Positions 1 through 7,397 of a stretch of 64,000 bases of DNA are shown one piece after another (position 1 is the first letter of the stretch; each line of letters opens with the position of its first letter). The notes under the pieces are model-generated. The model was not told the DNA's origin. It made no database searches and worked only from the letters and a program-made list of their open reading frames with translations. The stretch spans positions 45,070 to 109,069 of the forward strand of contig JACJYT010000008.1 of NCBI GenBank assembly GCA_020635975.1. Reading direction: 5' to 3'. This DNA is from Chitinophagales bacterium (GTDB taxonomy: Bacteria; Bacteroidota; Bacteroidia; Chitinophagales; UBA8649). A program made the translations under genes and the position numbers.

Positions 1-2543
1 AATTTATCGGCTTGGGTTCCGATATAGGCATTTACATAATGACTTTTTTCTGCTTCACTCGGACTAGAATAGTAGCTATAAGCAGAATAAGCCAAGGCTT
101 TCTTTTCTCTAATTTCTTGAAAAACTATCGACGATAAACCAGCACCAAAATATTCATTGAATAAATTAGCTGCAGCCAATAAATTCGGATTGTACACTTC
201 ATCTTTGGCTAAGAATAAAATCTCTACTTGTTGCATGTCGTAGTTGCTATAAAGTACCTCTGCATTCTCTTTGGTAAGTTCAGGAAAAATCTTCTTGGCT
301 GGTAATTCTTCTAAATTGCTCACCTTCAAATGGTACTTAGCAATTTTCGCCTTGGCGTCTTCCATCGGGATACTTCCGTAATAAAAGATTCTATGCTTCA
401 CCTTCATTAAGTCTTTAATCTTTGCACTTAATTTTTCGACATCCATTTCCTGTAAACTAGCACTACTCAGTCGATCCGTAAACGGATTTTCCATGCCGTA
501 TTTTGCAATAGAAGCCAAGCCCGTTCTTAGGATGGTATTCTTATCTAATTTTGCATTAGCTCTAGCTTTCTCAATATCATTAACCAATTCTACATATACT
601 TCGGAGTTGGCCTGAACCTCTGCTAGTAGGTGTTCGAAAAGTTCTAAGCCTTTCTCTAAATTTTCTTCTAAACCACTTAAGTAAACGCTTACTTGATCGC
701 TTCCGGCATTAACTCCAAACTCTAAGCCGTAGCGGTAAAATTCTTTGCTTAAATCTTCAGCGCTATACTTACTTGTTCCTAAATACGGCAAATACTGAAT
801 GGCTAAGGCCAATTCCTTATCGGTGTTGCTTCCTATATCTACAAGGTAGTATAAATTGAAAATCTCATTTTGTTCATTATGAACGTATGCCATCTCTACT
901 TCATCAAGCTTATCAAAAGAAATATCTTTTTTAAAGTCAATAAACTTAGGTTCCAAGCTTAAACTTTTCATCGAATCTAGTTCTAGATAGAAGGTCGATT
1001 TACTTTCTCTGTCCACTTCTACCGCAGAAATTTGAGGCTTAGGAACGCTATGTCGATCCGAAACTCCCATCCTTTTGTATGCTATAGCATAGTTTTCTCC
1101 ATAGTTTTCCTTAGCAAAAGCTACCAACTCTTCTTTTGTTATTAACGCCATAGTGTCCAAGTCAAAAATGGCTTCTTCTAAACTTAGCTCATTAATAAAG
1201 GCGTCCAAAGCAAGGTTGGCTCTACCACTATTCGATTCTAACGATTTGATTCTACTTAATTTCAAATCATTAACTACCGCTTCCAACAGCCAATCGTCGA
1301 ATTCTCCTCTTTTAATTTTTTCTACTTCCGCCAACAATAAATCTCGAACTTCTTCTAAGCTTTGTCCTTCTTTTGGTACACCATATAAGAAGTGAATAGT
1401 GTGGTCTTTTAATACTTGAGGAAAGGAGCCTGCACTTAATACTTTTTGTTTTAGCATCAAATCGATGTCTATTAATCCCGCCTGACTATTCGCTAATAGC
1501 ATGTCGATTAACTGTACTTTCATCGCTTCTTTGGTCCCTACACCCGGAAATTTGTAGCCCATATAGAGCATTTCTTGCTGCGGACCAAAAATTTCTTTTA
1601 CCACAGGCTGCGTTAAAGGCTTGTCTTCTGGCACAACAAGGGGCTCTAAATTTTGGCGCTCCCAACTTGAAAAGTATTTTTCAATAAGATCGATGGTGGC
1701 ATCCGGATCTAGATCTCCAGCTAGGCAAATAGTCACATTATTCGGAACGTAATACTTGTTGAAATAGTCGTGGATGTTATACATAGAAGGATTTTTCAAA
1801 TGCTCTCCTAAGCCGATGGTAGTTTGGGTTCCATAAGGATGATTAGGTAGAAGGCCTTCCAACACCGCTTGATATACCCATCTTCCGTCGTTATCTTGCG
1901 AGCGATTAAACTCTTCATAAACGGTTTCTAATTCGGTATGAAATAAACGCAGTACTAAAGTTTGAAATCGTTCTCCCTCAATTTTTAGCCACTTTTCTAT
2001 TTCGTTAGATGGAATATCGTTTACATAAACCGTTTGCTCATTGGAAGTATAAGCATTGGTTCCTTTTGCACCAAGAGCGGAAACCATTTTATCGTATTCG
2101 TTGGCAATGGCAAATTTCGAAGCTTCTAAAGAAAGGCTATCAATTTTGGCATAAATAGCAGTTTTCTTTTCTGGGTCCGTTTCTAAACGATGTTCTTCAT
2201 AAGCCGCTGCAATTAAATCTAAAAGGCGCTTCTCGCTTTCCCAATCTTTAGTACCCAATACATCCGTGCCTTTAAACATCATGTGCTCCAAGTAATGCGC
2301 CAAACCGGTGGTTTCTGCGGGATCGAACTTGGAGCCTGCTTTCACACCAATTAAAGTCTGAATACGAGGCTCGGTTTTATTAACAGATAAGTAGACACTG
2401 AGTCCATTTTCTAAGGTGTATTTTAAGGTATTGCTATCATCTCCTTCAACAACTTCAAAGTCGTGTTGGTAAAGTTTCTCTACTTTTTGCTTGCACGAGA
2501 AGAGTAGGGGAATTAGGAATAGGAAAATACTTATTTTTCTCAT
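1..2543 (-). CDS. M16 family zinc metallopeptidase lipoprotein (C-terminus beyond window)
   Basis: This open frame runs from an ATG at 2543 to the window edge without a stop, giving 847 codons of a family whose two-repeat members are about 900-950 aa. The N-terminus is a lipoprotein signal with the lipobox LFSC (Cys17). The inverted zinc motif of the insulinase/pitrilysin family, HYLEH, is at residues 83-87 (His83, Glu86 as catalytic base, His87), within a conserved GLAHYLEHMMFKGT context. The second, non-catalytic M16 repeat starts about halfway and is cut. The protein is probably a periplasm-facing peptidase anchored in a membrane. It lies 10 nt downstream of dnaX on the same strand and is likely co-transcribed with it. 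Family assignment is secure; the substrate is unknown. Confidence 0.9.
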   Translation of the reverse strand, partial: MRKISIFLFLIPLLFSCKQKVEKLYQHDFEVVEGDDSNTLKYTLENGLSVYLSVNKTEPRIQTLIGVKAGSKFDPAETTGLAHYLEHMMFKGTDVLGTKDWESEKRLLDLIAAAYEEHRLETDPEKKTAIYAKIDSLSLEASKFAIANEYDKMVSALGAKGTNAYTSNEQTVYVNDIPSNEIEKWLKIEGERFQTLVLRLFHTELETVYEEFNRSQDNDGRWVYQAVLEGLLPNHPYGTQTTIGLGEHLKNPSMYNIHDYFNKYYVPNNVTICLAGDLDPDATIDLIEKYFSSWERQNLEPLVVPEDKPLTQPVVKEIFGPQQEMLYMGYKFPGVGTKEAMKVQLIDMLLANSQAGLIDIDLMLKQKVLSAGSFPQVLKDHTIHFLYGVPKEGQSLEEVRDLLLAEVEKIKRGEFDDWLLEAVVNDLKLSRIKSLESNSGRANLALDAFINELSLEEAIFDLDTMALITKEELVAFAKENYGENYAIAYKRMGVSDRHSVPKPQISAVEVDRESKSTFYLELDSMKSLSLEPKFIDFKKDISFDKLDEVEMAYVHNEQNEIFNLYYLVDIGSNTDKELALAIQYLPYLGTSKYSAEDLSKEFYRYGLEFGVNAGSDQVSVYLSGLEENLEKGLELFEHLLAEVQANSEVYVELVNDIEKARANAKLDKNTILRTGLASIAKYGMENPFTDRLSSASLQEMDVEKLSAKIKDLMKVKHRIFYYGSIPMEDAKAKIAKYHLKVSNLEELPAKKIFPELTKENAEVLYSNYDMQQVEILFLAKDEVYNPNLLAAANLFNEYFGAGLSSIVFQEIREKKALAYSAYSYYSSPSEAEKSHYVNAYIGTQADK

Positions 2544-2553
2544 AGCATCTAGT

Positions 2554-4272
2554 TTATAGCTCTAACTCTAAGTCTAAGTCTTCTTTTAGTTTTAGTAGAC
2601 TTGGATTCGCTTCGAGCATGCGTTGAAATTTATCTTTCTGATTTAATATTACTTTTTGTTTTTTCTCGTTCTCTTCTACCGGAATTTCAATTTCGAAATT
2701 ACTTTCCTTAAAACTTCCTTTCAAAAAGCGACTAATGCTTTGGATTTCTTTAAGAATCAAGGTTTTTTCTACACTACTATCTGCAATTATTTCAATCACC
2801 TTACCTTTAAGCGTAGGCTCCTTGTCGTTAATGATTTCAAAAAGACTCTTGCTTATGTTTTCTTGAATATGAACCAACATTTCTTTCCAAGCGAGATTTA
2901 GATTTGCAGTGTTTAACTCTAAATTGCCTCTAGGTTCTTGTTCTTCTTCTATTGTTGCGCTTTCTACTACTTGCTTTTCCTCTTCCTCTAAACCCTTGGC
3001 TAAATCATCTAGGTTTAAACTAATGCTAGAACTCCGCCTTGGTTCTGGTTCAGGCTTTTTTTCTTCTAATAATTTTTTAGGTATTGCATTGGCTTCCATA
3101 GCAACAGCCTTTTCTTCGGGCTTTGTAGGAGCGATAGTTTCTTTTGGAATTACTTGCTTAGGAGTGTTTTTTTTTTCGGCCAGAATATTTCCTAGCTGCT
3201 CACCATCGCTTAAACTTGATAGAAAGGCCATCTTCATTAAGCTGCTTTCTACCAATAAGCGTTTATTTATACTTTGTGCATAGTTAACATCGCAATCGGA
3301 AGCCAAACTTAGGGAGTTGATTAAAAAACTTTGCGGACAAATACTTGCTTGATCCAAGTAGCGCTGCTTTAAACTTTCGCTTAGTTCCAAAAGTTTTATC
3401 GTTCTTGGATCTTTACAAACCAATAAATTTCTAAAGTGATTACTCAGTCCATTAATAAAATGATCGCCCTCAAAGCCATTGTAGAGAATTTCATCAAACA
3501 AGAGCATGGCTGCAGCCAAATCCGAGCTCATTAGACTTTCAGTAATTCTAAAAAAATAATCGTAATCTAATACATTAAGGCTACTAACGGCAGCTTCATA
3601 AGTCAAATTGTTTCCGGCAAAACTTACTAATCTATCAAAAATAGATAGAGCGTCTCTTAAAGCGCCATCTGCTTTCTCTGCTACTATGTGCAAAGCACTT
3701 TCATCGGCGCTAATGCCTTCTTCTTGAGCAATATTTTGCAAGTGCTTAACGATGTCGACCACCGAAATACGCTTAAAATCGTAAATCTGACAACGAGAAA
3801 GTATGGTTGGTAGAATCTTGTGCTTTTCTGTGGTGGCAAGTATGAAAATAGCATAAGGTGGTGGCTCCTCAAGCGTTTTCAAGAAAGCATTAAAAGCTGC
3901 TTGAGATAGCATATGAACCTCATCTATGATGTAAATTTTATACTTTCCATTTTGAGGAGGGATACGAACCTGAGCAATAAGTTGGTGCATATCATCCACC
4001 TTATTGTTGGAGGCGGCATCTAACTCGAAGATATTGAAAGAAAAATCTTCTTGAATTTCATCTAGTTTTTCTGTCTGACCAGTGTTAACCGCTTTGGCCA
4101 TAATACGGGCGCAGGTGGTTTTACCAACCCCTCTCGGACCACAAAACAAAAAAGCTTGAGCTAGATGATCGGTTTCTATAGAACGCTTTAAAGTAGTGGT
4201 AATTTGCTCTTGGCCAACCACATCTTCAAAGGTTTTCGGACGATATTTTCTAGCGGAAACGATATAACTCAT
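2554..4272 (-). CDS. dnaX: DNA polymerase III subunit gamma/tau
   Basis: This is the ATPase motor of the clamp loader that places the sliding clamp on primed DNA. The Walker A motif GPRGVGKT is at about residues 45-52, the Walker B-type DEVHM near 117, and an SRC sensor in LPTILSRCQIYDF. The AAA+ core is followed by the collar domain, ending near residue 361, then a charged, proline-rich linker and a C-terminal tau-type region. The four-cysteine zinc module usual between Walker A and the ELDAASN motif is absent; I recall this also from other Bacteroidota. At residues 366-369 the mRNA has ten consecutive A bases, with stops close by in both other frames (see separate entry). Start ATG 4272; a near-consensus -7 element (TAACTTTA) lies just upstream. 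Confidence 0.95.
   Translation of the reverse strand: MSYIVSARKYRPKTFEDVVGQEQITTTLKRSIETDHLAQAFLFCGPRGVGKTTCARIMAKAVNTGQTEKLDEIQEDFSFNIFELDAASNNKVDDMHQLIAQVRIPPQNGKYKIYIIDEVHMLSQAAFNAFLKTLEEPPPYAIFILATTEKHKILPTILSRCQIYDFKRISVVDIVKHLQNIAQEEGISADESALHIVAEKADGALRDALSIFDRLVSFAGNNLTYEAAVSSLNVLDYDYFFRITESLMSSDLAAAMLLFDEILYNGFEGDHFINGLSNHFRNLLVCKDPRTIKLLELSESLKQRYLDQASICPQSFLINSLSLASDCDVNYAQSINKRLLVESSLMKMAFLSSLSDGEQLGNILAEKKNTPKQVIPKETIAPTKPEEKAVAMEANAIPKKLLEEKKPEPEPRRSSSISLNLDDLAKGLEEEEKQVVESATIEEEQEPRGNLELNTANLNLAWKEMLVHIQENISKSLFEIINDKEPTLKGKVIEIIADSSVEKTLILKEIQSISRFLKGSFKESNFEIEIPVEENEKKQKVILNQKDKFQRMLEANPSLLKLKEDLDLELEL
3167..3176 (-). other. A10 slippage site in dnaX (putative gamma-form signal)
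   Basis: The coding strand of dnaX reads GAA AAA AAA AAC at residues 366-369, an uninterrupted run of ten A. One extra A leads to Lys-Lys-Lys-His-Ser and a TAA; one A fewer leads to Lys-Lys-Thr-Leu-Leu-Ser-Lys and a TAA. Either event would end the protein at 371 or 373 residues, just after the AAA+ and collar domains, as in a gamma subunit. Thermus dnaX is known to use transcriptional slippage on an A9 run, and E. coli dnaX a -1 ribosomal frameshift. That slippage happens here is inference. Confidence 0.55.
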
Positions 4273-4399
4273 AGAAGGAGTAAAGTTAGTTTAATTTTAT
4301 CTTAGCCATTTATTTTAATTCTTAATTTTTATTAACAATTTATCAATTTTCAAAGCATCCTTGATACTAGGATTTTAAATGAATTTGAATAATTTTAAC

Positions 4400-4407
4400 T
4401 AACTTTG
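4400..4407 (+). promoter_or_regulatory. Bacteroidota -7 element, leaderless start predicted
   Basis: TAACTTTG fits the TAnnTTTG consensus. Only four bases separate its final G from the ATG at 4412, so the transcript should begin at or next to the start codon. Confidence 0.6.
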
Positions 4408-4411
4408 TTCT

Positions 4412-4768
4412 ATGCTTACCTTAGTTATTGGTGCTAGCGAGCACCCCGAACGCTATTCGAATAAGGCGATCTTAATGTTGCAAAAGTTTGGACATGAAGT
4501 TCTTGCCCTTGCTTCTAGAAAGGGGAGCATTGGAAATCTTGAGTTTTATACTGAAAAGCCAGACTTTAAACAGGTCGATACGGTTACTCTTTATATAAAT
4601 CCACGTATTCAAAAAGAATATTACGACTATATTCTTCGTTTACATCCGCGAAGAGTTATTTTTAATCCGGGCACGGAAAACCCCGAGTTTTATACCTTGC
4701 TAAAAGAAAAAGGAATTGAAGTGCAAGAAGCCTGCACTTTGGTTTTACTTAGCACGAAGCAATTTTAA
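4412..4768 (+). CDS. CoA-binding (YccU-like) domain protein
   Basis: A 118-aa protein that is essentially one Rossmann-like CoA-binding domain (CoA_binding_2 family). Seen: an N-terminal beta strand and nucleotide loop (LVIGASEHPERYSNKAI), the middle VDTVTLYINPRIQKEYYDYI segment, and the late RVIFNPGTENPEF motif typical of the family, followed by a C-terminal EACTLVLL strand. Length matches single-domain family members. Biochemical role is unknown for most relatives. It overlaps nothing and is followed after 2 nt by an outer-membrane barrel gene, so the two are probably one transcript. A -7 element sits four bases before the start. Confidence 0.85.
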   Translation: MLTLVIGASEHPERYSNKAILMLQKFGHEVLALASRKGSIGNLEFYTEKPDFKQVDTVTLYINPRIQKEYYDYILRLHPRRVIFNPGTENPEFYTLLKEKGIEVQEACTLVLLSTKQF

Positions 4769-4770
4769 TT

Positions 4771-5649
4771 ATGAAAAATCTTATTTTACTTTTTTTATCT
4801 AGCTTACTCCTAGTAGCTTATAGTCAAGCGCAATCTTACGACAAACAGAACCATGAGCTTGGATTTTCTGTAGGTGTAGCGAATTATTTAGGCGATTTAG
4901 CAAAAAATAATAAGCCTTGGTTTTTTGGCGAAACACAAGGAAAGGCCTTCCGACCTGCTGTGGGCGTGTTTTACAGAAGTAACTTTCATAAATTCTTGAG
5001 TTTTAGAGCGGGGATGAATGTTGGACAGTTGTACGGCAGTGATGCTTTATCGAGTATTGGTACAGGCAGAGAGGGGAGAAATTTGCATTTCAGATCCAAT
5101 GTTATGGATCTTACTATGATGTTAGAATGGAATATTTTACCTTATAAAATAGGTCATTATAAACATCGATTTACTCCTTATATTGGTTTTGGTGTAGGTG
5201 GTTTTTACTTTAATCCAAAGGCTAAATTGAATGGCGAATGGGTTAATCTGCAAGAATTAGGTACAGAGGGACAGGGCTTAATTGAATATCCCAATAGAAC
5301 GAAATATTCTAAGATTGCTTTAAATATACCTGTTTCTTTCGGAGGAAAATTAAATGTTGGAAGAAACTGGGCCATAGGTATGGAAGTTCAGTATCGCCAT
5401 ACCTTTACCGATTATATAGATGATGTAAGTACTGTCTATCCTAATTTAGATTACTACGACAATAACTACATCACTGCCATTGCCGCTGATGCTAGAGCTC
5501 TTTCTTATCGCGGAGATAATTTGGATACAAGCAATTTGGAAGACAAGAAAAGAGGAAATTCGGATAAAAGTGATGCCTACTTTTTTATACTTTTTAATGT
5601 TTCTTGCAAATTGGGTAGCAATAAAGGCTATTGTCCAAGTTTTAGATAG
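4771..5649 (+). CDS. DUF6089-type outer-membrane beta-barrel protein
   Basis: A 292-aa protein with a clear Sec signal peptide (cleavage near YSQA-QSYD) and alternating hydrophobic/aromatic strands typical of small outer-membrane barrels. The opening HELGFSVGVANYLGDLA and the later FTPYIGFGVGGFYFNPKA and YRHTFTDYIDDVST segments match the Bacteroidota family DUF6089, often annotated as a type IX-secretion-like or OmpW-like barrel. Function is unknown. It starts 2 nt after the CoA-binding gene and shares its promoter. The C-terminus (CPSFR) does not end in the usual Phe, which is common for this family. Confidence 0.75.
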   Translation: MKNLILLFLSSLLLVAYSQAQSYDKQNHELGFSVGVANYLGDLAKNNKPWFFGETQGKAFRPAVGVFYRSNFHKFLSFRAGMNVGQLYGSDALSSIGTGREGRNLHFRSNVMDLTMMLEWNILPYKIGHYKHRFTPYIGFGVGGFYFNPKAKLNGEWVNLQELGTEGQGLIEYPNRTKYSKIALNIPVSFGGKLNVGRNWAIGMEVQYRHTFTDYIDDVSTVYPNLDYYDNNYITAIAADARALSYRGDNLDTSNLEDKKRGNSDKSDAYFFILFNVSCKLGSNKGYCPSFR

Positions 5650-5690
5650 TTAATTACTCTTAAGTTTCTAGTTCTAGCTAGATTTTTGTT

Positions 5691-5698
5691 TATTTTTG
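5691..5698 (+). promoter_or_regulatory. Bacteroidota -7 element before SDR gene
   Basis: TATTTTTG fits TAnnTTTG. It contains the TTG at 5696, so that TTG cannot be the start codon; transcription should start about 5702-5704 and the ATG at 5720 is the supported start. Confidence 0.6.
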
Positions 5699-5719
5699 AC
5701 TGAAATAAACACTTTAAAC

Positions 5720-6598
5720 ATGAAAATTACTGAAGGAATGCTTAGAGCGGATGCTCTGAAAGGAAAAACTATTGTTGTAACTGGAGGAGGATCTGGTTTA
5801 GGAAAGGCCATGACCAAATACTTTATGGAACTTGGTGCCAATACTGTAATTAGTAGTCGACGCTTAGAATTACTTCAAGAAACAGCTAAAGAACTAGAAG
5901 CAGAAACGGGATCTCAGTGCTTAGCTGTGCAATGTGATGTTCGTGATTTAGCCCAAGTGGAAGCCATGCGAGATGCAGCACTAGCTAAATTCGGCAAAGT
6001 AGATATCCTCTTAAATAACGCTGCTGGAAATTTCATAAGTCCAACAGAAAGATTATCTGCCAATGCGTTTAAAACCATTATCGATATTGTTTTAATGGGG
6101 ACCATCAATTGTACCTTAACTTTTGGAAAACATTGGATTGCTAACAAGCAGGAAAAAGGAAATGTACTTAATATTGTAACTACTTATGCTTGGACAGGTT
6201 CTGGCTTTGTTGTTCCATCTGCTTGTGCAAAGGGCGGTGTATTAGCCATGACGAGGTCTTTAGCTGTAGAATGGGCGAAGTACAATATTCGTTTTAATGC
6301 TATTGCTCCAGGTCCTTTTCCAACAAAAGGAGCTTGGGATAGATTATTACCTGGACAATTAAAAGAAGATTTAGATATCAGCAAGCAAGTTCCGCTAAAG
6401 AGAGTGGGCGAACACCAAGAATTAGCCAACTTAGCAGCCTTTATGGTATCCGATTTTGCAGATTATATGAACGGCGAATGTGTTACCCTTGATGGTGGAG
6501 AATGGCTTAGAGCTGGACAGTTTAATAACTTGGAAATGGTGCCAAGCGAAATGTGGGACCAATTAGAAGCGGCTATTAGAAGTACGAAAAAGGGCTAA
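5720..6598 (+). CDS. 2,4-dienoyl-CoA reductase-like short-chain dehydrogenase
   Basis: A 292-aa SDR. The NADP(H) loop is TGGGSGLGKAM near residue 25, and NNAAGNF is the NNAG equivalent. The classical YxxxK is absent: Ser167 stands four before Lys171. Instead Tyr156 lies 15 residues before Lys171 within TYAWTGSGFVVPSACAKGG, the same arrangement as Tyr199/Lys214 of mammalian mitochondrial 2,4-dienoyl-CoA reductase. The role would be NADPH reduction of 2,4-dienoyl-CoA during beta-oxidation of unsaturated fatty acids, unlike the flavoprotein FadH of E. coli. An acyl-CoA dehydrogenase at 52.5-54.3 kb fits such a pathway. I chose ATG 5720 because the upstream TTG at 5696 lies inside the promoter element. 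Confidence 0.88.
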   Translation: MKITEGMLRADALKGKTIVVTGGGSGLGKAMTKYFMELGANTVISSRRLELLQETAKELEAETGSQCLAVQCDVRDLAQVEAMRDAALAKFGKVDILLNNAAGNFISPTERLSANAFKTIIDIVLMGTINCTLTFGKHWIANKQEKGNVLNIVTTYAWTGSGFVVPSACAKGGVLAMTRSLAVEWAKYNIRFNAIAPGPFPTKGAWDRLLPGQLKEDLDISKQVPLKRVGEHQELANLAAFMVSDFADYMNGECVTLDGGEWLRAGQFNNLEMVPSEMWDQLEAAIRSTKKG

Positions 6599-6616
6599 GC
6601 CTAAGTTACTTTTTTC

Positions 6617-7282
6617 TTAGTTTTTAATACACCTAATGGCAAAGCCATAGCCCTGTGGATACAATGGTCTTCTTGATGTTTTAGAATGTCTCCATAGTCC
6701 TAAACCATAAGCATTGTTTGATGGACCTGGAGTAGTACTCCAATAATAGGCCATTTGGTTTTCTGCGTAGAACCATCCTATCTCTGATATTTCTCCAGTA
6801 GCGCTTCCATTAAATTTAGAACTATTGGATCCATTTATGCCGCTAGAGTTGTAATACCAACCTTTTTTTGATTTTAGCTTGTGCCCAGCTTTTGATGGGC
6901 CACCAAGGTAGGTGGTTAATTTAGTGAAATCTTGGTCTGAAGGTACTCGCCAACCCTCTGGAGCTAATCCACGAGAATCTACTGCAGCGTACCAGTTATA
7001 TAACATGCCATATTTCTGGCAATTAGCATCTATAAATTTAAAGCAACAACAAGCCGGAGTTCTCGATTGATTTGCATTTACCCATTCCGCTTTTGTCTTT
7101 GCCTTAAGTATAGCATCTCCATTTTTAAACTTGCTAACAAGCAAGTTTTGAGTTGTCCAAGTTTGATTTCCAATTCGTCTTGTAGTATATTCATTGCCCT
7201 GAATATCGCGAATGTTTTGAGCAAAGGAAAAACTGCTAAGCAGAGCTAAAACGAATAAGAACTTCAACAATAAAACTTTCAT
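6617..7282 (-). CDS. FISUMP-domain exported protein
   Basis: A 221-aa protein with a signal peptide (SSFSFA-QNIRD) and a single Fibrobacter succinogenes major paralogous (FISUMP) domain. Seen: DIQGNEYTTRRIGNQTWTTQN at the start, MLYNWYAAVDSRGLAPEGWRVPSDQDF in the middle, YYWSTT, and a C-terminal GYGFAIRCIKN. Such domains have a C-type-lectin-like fold and occur in surface proteins of Bacteroidota and Fibrobacterota. Function is not known. There is no T9SS sorting domain and no adjacent partner; it is divergent from the beta-galactosidase gene and convergent with the SDR gene. Confidence 0.85.
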   Translation of the reverse strand: MKVLLLKFLFVLALLSSFSFAQNIRDIQGNEYTTRRIGNQTWTTQNLLVSKFKNGDAILKAKTKAEWVNANQSRTPACCCFKFIDANCQKYGMLYNWYAAVDSRGLAPEGWRVPSDQDFTKLTTYLGGPSKAGHKLKSKKGWYYNSSGINGSNSSKFNGSATGEISEIGWFYAENQMAYYWSTTPGPSNNAYGLGLWRHSKTSRRPLYPQGYGFAIRCIKN

Positions 7283-7365
7283 AAATGTATTTTAGAACGA
7301 ATATATAAATATATCTTAATATACTACTAAATCGCAGAGATAAATTTATACCGCGTATTATTCTA

Positions 7366-7392
7366 TTGTAAATTCTAATATTTTTATTTTTG
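7366..7392 (+). promoter_or_regulatory. TTG-N16-TATTTTTG promoter of the beta-galactosidase gene
   Basis: TTG at 7366-7368 and TATTTTTG at 7385-7392 form a near-consensus Bacteroidota promoter. Five bases separate the element from the ATG at 7398, so the message is predicted to be leaderless. Confidence 0.6.
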
Positions 7393-7397
7393 AAAGA

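Noticed and set aside
1153..1395. Plus-strand open frame of 80 codons
   Set aside because: It lies inside the M16 peptidase gene on the opposite strand and has Ser/Leu-rich, low-complexity composition; shadow of the real gene.
2909..3283. Plus-strand open frame of 124 codons opposite dnaX
   Set aside because: Antisense to the Glu/Lys-rich dnaX linker, which always gives Ser/Leu/Phe-rich shadow frames; no start context or motif.
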